DNA from: Bacteroidetes bacterium HGW-Bacteroidetes-16
Lineage (GTDB): Bacteria > Bacteroidota > Bacteroidia > Bacteroidales > F082
Direction: 5' to 3'
Assembly: GCA_002840975.1 (NCBI GenBank)
Contig: PHDN01000003.1
Location: forward strand, 142,811 to 206,810
DNA length: 64,000 nucleotides
Part shown: piece by piece, positions 62,033-64,000 of the stretch
Layout of the letters: every line of letters starts with the position of its first letter
How positions within the stretch are numbered: the stretch's first letter is position 1
Position numbers and translations under genes: made by a program
Notes under the pieces: model-generated
What the model was told of the DNA's origin: nothing
The model's database searches: none
Seen by the model: only the letters and a program-made list of their open reading frames with translations

Positions 62033-63332
62033 CCTGCTATTGCTGTTGGTTTTTATGTGTCTGCTCTCCTCAGCACAGGAACCCTATAGTCTGCGTCAGA
62101 TGATTGATAAGGTACTGAGCGAAAACTACCAGGTAAAAATGGTCAGGATCAATGAACAGATGGATGCCAACAACAACACCCTTGGAAATGCAGGAATGCT
62201 GCCCGTCATAAGCCTTCAGGGAGGGCAGAATATAGGATTTTACAACACCACCCAAAAACTTTCCTCGGGAGATGTGAGGGAAGCATCAAACGCAAAAAAT
62301 ACCAGCCTGAGTGGGCTGGCCAGCCTGGAATGGATGGTATTTGATGGTTTCAGAATGTTCGCCATGAAAGACCAATTGGAATTGTTGGAAAAGATCGGTA
62401 CGGTCAATACCCGGTTTTATATGGAACAGACCATAGCTGATGTCGCCATGTTATACCAACAGTTGATCGCAAGCAGGCAGTTGCTGAAAAATGAACAGGC
62501 GGGATTGCGGGTTTCGGGGTTCAGGCTTAAAATAGAGGAACGTAAACTCACGGTTGGATCGGGGGATGCCTTGCAGTATAATCAGGCCCTGGTTGATTTT
62601 AACGTCGACAGCCTTACCGTGCTTAATCGGCTCAGTATGATTAAGAGTCTGGAAGTTCAGACCAATTTTATGATGAATGTCGAACCTGCGCTTTCGGTGA
62701 CTACAGCGGATTCGGTGATCACATCCTCAGGACTTCAAGCGCTCGATAGTTTGATTACCATGGCGGAATGGGCCAACAGCGAAATTGAACAATCCACCCT
62801 TCGGGAAATGGTGGCAGAGACCAACGTTAGGGTACAACAGGCATCCTTCTATCCCACGGTCGACCTCACCGGACAATATACTTATACCTATACCACCAGT
62901 AAAATCGGTTATGCAACTTCCAATAAAAATTACGGGCCGCTGGTGGGTGTAACGGTGCGTTTTAATTTGTTTAATGGCGGCAATGTGAAACGGTCGGTAA
63001 AAAATGCGGATCTGGCAGTACAACATGCAGGTATTGAAAAAGTCAACACCTTGGCCCTGATCAGAAGTTCGATCACCGACCAGTATTTTCAGTGGCAGTC
63101 GTTACAACAGCAATTGAAACTGGCCAGGGAAAACAGAGCTGCGGCTATGAAGTCGATGCAGGTGGCAGAATTACAGTATGAGAAAGGGCTGATTGACGGG
63201 TATAGTTTCCGCTTGACTCAGGTTTCGGTTCTGAGGGCTGCCAATCAGGTTATTCAAACAGAACTGGCTATCAGCCTATTGGAGATCGCCTTACAGCGTC
63301 AGTCAGGTGAGGTACTGAAAATTTATGGTTGA
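62019..63332 (+). CDS. TolC-family outer-membrane efflux channel
   Basis: The ATG at 62019 (MKQTNLLLLLVFMCLLSS, cleavage near SSAQ) is preferred over ATGs at 62001 and 62010 because it gives a clean signal peptide. The 437-residue protein is built of long helices (coiled-coil tunnel) and barrel strands: AGMLPVISLQGGQNIGFYNT, VDLTGQYTYTYTTSKIGYA, LVGVTVRFNLFNGGNVKRSVKNA and the C-terminal helices LQVAELQYEKGLIDGYSFRL-like AELQYEKGLIDGYSFRLTQ. It completes the tripartite pump with the two genes upstream, overlapping the pump gene by 14 bases. A hairpin follows at 63334-63367. Confidence 0.93.
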   Translation: MKQTNLLLLLVFMCLLSSAQEPYSLRQMIDKVLSENYQVKMVRINEQMDANNNTLGNAGMLPVISLQGGQNIGFYNTTQKLSSGDVREASNAKNTSLSGLASLEWMVFDGFRMFAMKDQLELLEKIGTVNTRFYMEQTIADVAMLYQQLIASRQLLKNEQAGLRVSGFRLKIEERKLTVGSGDALQYNQALVDFNVDSLTVLNRLSMIKSLEVQTNFMMNVEPALSVTTADSVITSSGLQALDSLITMAEWANSEIEQSTLREMVAETNVRVQQASFYPTVDLTGQYTYTYTTSKIGYATSNKNYGPLVGVTVRFNLFNGGNVKRSVKNADLAVQHAGIEKVNTLALIRSSITDQYFQWQSLQQQLKLARENRAAAMKSMQVAELQYEKGLIDGYSFRLTQVSVLRAANQVIQTELAISLLEIALQRQSGEVLKIYG

Positions 63333-63333
63333 A

Positions 63334-63367
63334 TTGGTAAGACAACCTCCAGAATTGGTTGTACCAA
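63334..63367 (+). terminator. hairpin at the end of the efflux operon
   Basis: TTGGTA-AGA-CAACC can pair with GGTTG-TACCAA (63334-63367) with a small bulge, two bases after the TolC stop. There is no T run, so it is a possible rather than certain terminator. Confidence 0.4.
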
Positions 63368-63369
63368 TC

Positions 63370-63570
63370 ATCAATGAGTTCGGTCTATAAAGGTGAATCA
63401 TGAAAATAAATGAAAATCAGTTTTTACCCCTCCCGATATTGACATCGGGACTAAAGGGAGAACTGATTTTCAGCCACTTCCCCTTTAGGAGATTCCGGCC
63501 TGCCGGTAGGCAGGGAGGGGTAAAAGTGGCTGAAATCGTTCTATTACCTTTTTAGACCGAACTCATCAAT
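63370..63570. repeat. nested inverted-repeat element, copy 3 (MITE-like, with two inner hairpins)
   Basis: Outer arms of 25 bases (63370-63394 and 63546-63570, 22 of 25 complementary, sharing GAGTTCGGTCTA) enclose two hairpins. The first has arms GAAAATCAGTT/AACTGATTTTC (63412-63422, 63461-63471) and an internal TCCCGAT/ATCGGGA. The second has TTTCAGCCACTT/AAGTGGCTGAAA (63468-63479, 63524-63535), the same arms as copy 1, and a core CCCCTTTAGGAGATTCCGG followed by CCTGCCGGTAGGCAGG. The 201-base unit has no coding capacity. The rest of 63333-63718 has no gene. Confidence 0.75.
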
Positions 63571-63718
63571 AAAACAAGATTCTAACCGTAAAGTTTCAAT
63601 TCGGACTGACGCAAAGCCTCCTTTTTTATTAAATTTACTGCCAAATTGAGCTTTTAAGAAGTTCACACTAACCGTTTCATGGAGATGGAATAAATTATTC
63701 ATACATAGTGCCGATAAC

Positions 63719-64000
63719 ATGGTTGAAAAATTAAAGCAAGTTTATGATCCTGAAAGTTTCAAACGACTTGGATATGAGATTATTGATTTGTTGACCCATC
63801 ATTTGGAAGAGGCTCAGAACGAAAAGATCCCCGTAATGACCTGGCAGGAGCCTTCGTCCCAACTCGATTTTTGGAAGAACTATACTTTGGGCAATAAACC
63901 ACCCTCATCCCTTTTTAAAGAGATTATCGGGAAGTCCATTCACATACACCATCCAAAATACATGGGACATCAGGTATGTCCTCCTGCACCCGTTGCGGCT
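63719..64000 (+). CDS. PLP-dependent aromatic-L-amino-acid-type decarboxylase, 5' part
   Basis: The first 94 codons of a group II pyridoxal-phosphate decarboxylase, cut by the window end. The N-terminal pattern is that family: FKRLGYEIIDLLTHHLEEA, VMTWQEPSSQLDFWKN, and IHIHHPKYMGHQVCPPAP, where the family has the HPRFFGH-like sequence that forms the substrate pocket. The PLP-binding Lys lies beyond the window. Relatives decarboxylate aromatic amino acids, glutamate or diaminobutyrate; the substrate cannot be told from this part. A near-consensus -7 box (TAAATTTA) lies about 80 bases upstream. Confidence 0.85.
   Translation, partial: MVEKLKQVYDPESFKRLGYEIIDLLTHHLEEAQNEKIPVMTWQEPSSQLDFWKNYTLGNKPPSSLFKEIIGKSIHIHHPKYMGHQVCPPAPVAA

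Noticed and set aside
1..64000. CRISPR arrays, rRNA operons, intact insertion sequences or prophage genes.
   Set aside because: No evenly spaced direct repeats, rRNA stretches, transposases, integrases or phage structural genes were seen on either strand.

Overview
The window is chromosomal DNA from a member of the Bacteroidetes (Bacteroidota), most likely a free-living Bacteroidales/Marinilabiliales- or Flavobacteria-like organism. The evidence is direct: type IX secretion (T9SS) sorting domains of both the type A and the gliding-associated kind, GldA/GldF/GldG homologues, a GWxTD-domain protein, PiT transporters and S9 peptidases of the Bacteroidetes type, and promoters with the Bacteroidetes -7 box TAnnTTTG upstream of many genes. 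Start regions are A-rich and lack clear Shine-Dalgarno sequences. No rRNA operon, CRISPR array, prophage or intact transposase was seen.

Layout. 1-640: AT-rich edge with a decayed RelE/HigB-like toxin gene on the minus strand, then a promoter. 642-3339: GWxTD protein and a GT2 glycosyltransferase. 3346-3458: first copy of a short nested-inverted-repeat (MITE-like) element, abutting aroQ. 4022-4985: PadR regulator and PspC-domain membrane protein. 4972-7066 (minus): PfkB sugar kinase, DUF985 cupin, small outer-membrane barrel. 7138-14361 (minus): a block of an unknown exported protein, two large T9SS-exported proteins and the RNA-binding protein Tex. 14496-20248 (minus): two hybrid sensor kinases in tandem, carrying five receiver domains between them. 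20362-26930: NTPase, PrmC, PiT phosphate transporter, prolyl oligopeptidase, methylglyoxal synthase. 27189-33657: gcvT, valS, second repeat element, dipeptidyl peptidase IV. 33808-34699: tRNA-Val(GAC), a GC-rich block of hairpins without a gene, and rpmH (52 residues). 34727-37606: dipeptidase PepD with an MFSD1-like carrier, a likely dipeptide uptake and hydrolysis pair. 37786-41959: GldA-GldF-GldG-DUF4340 ABC system. 42131-49219: rsmG, a glucosaminidase/LysM protein, a TonB-dependent receptor and a POTRA/Omp85-like barrel. 49299-52522 (minus): a split transketolase whose two subunit genes are separated by a VWA-domain gene. 52674-57683: a GH3 plus serine beta-lactamase fusion, a membrane protein, a rhomboid protease and a small barrel. 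57903-63332: a complete RND efflux operon. 63370-63570: third repeat element. 63719-end: start of a PLP-dependent decarboxylase.

Themes. Much of the window concerns the cell envelope: T9SS cargo, gliding-type ABC components, peptidoglycan-active enzymes, outer-membrane barrels, efflux. Peptide use is the other visible theme (prolyl oligopeptidase, DPP IV, PepD with a peptide carrier). The least conventional points are the transketolase/VWA gene order, the three nested-hairpin elements lying at gene 3' ends, the hairpin block after tRNA-Val, and the twice-interrupted toxin gene at the left edge.
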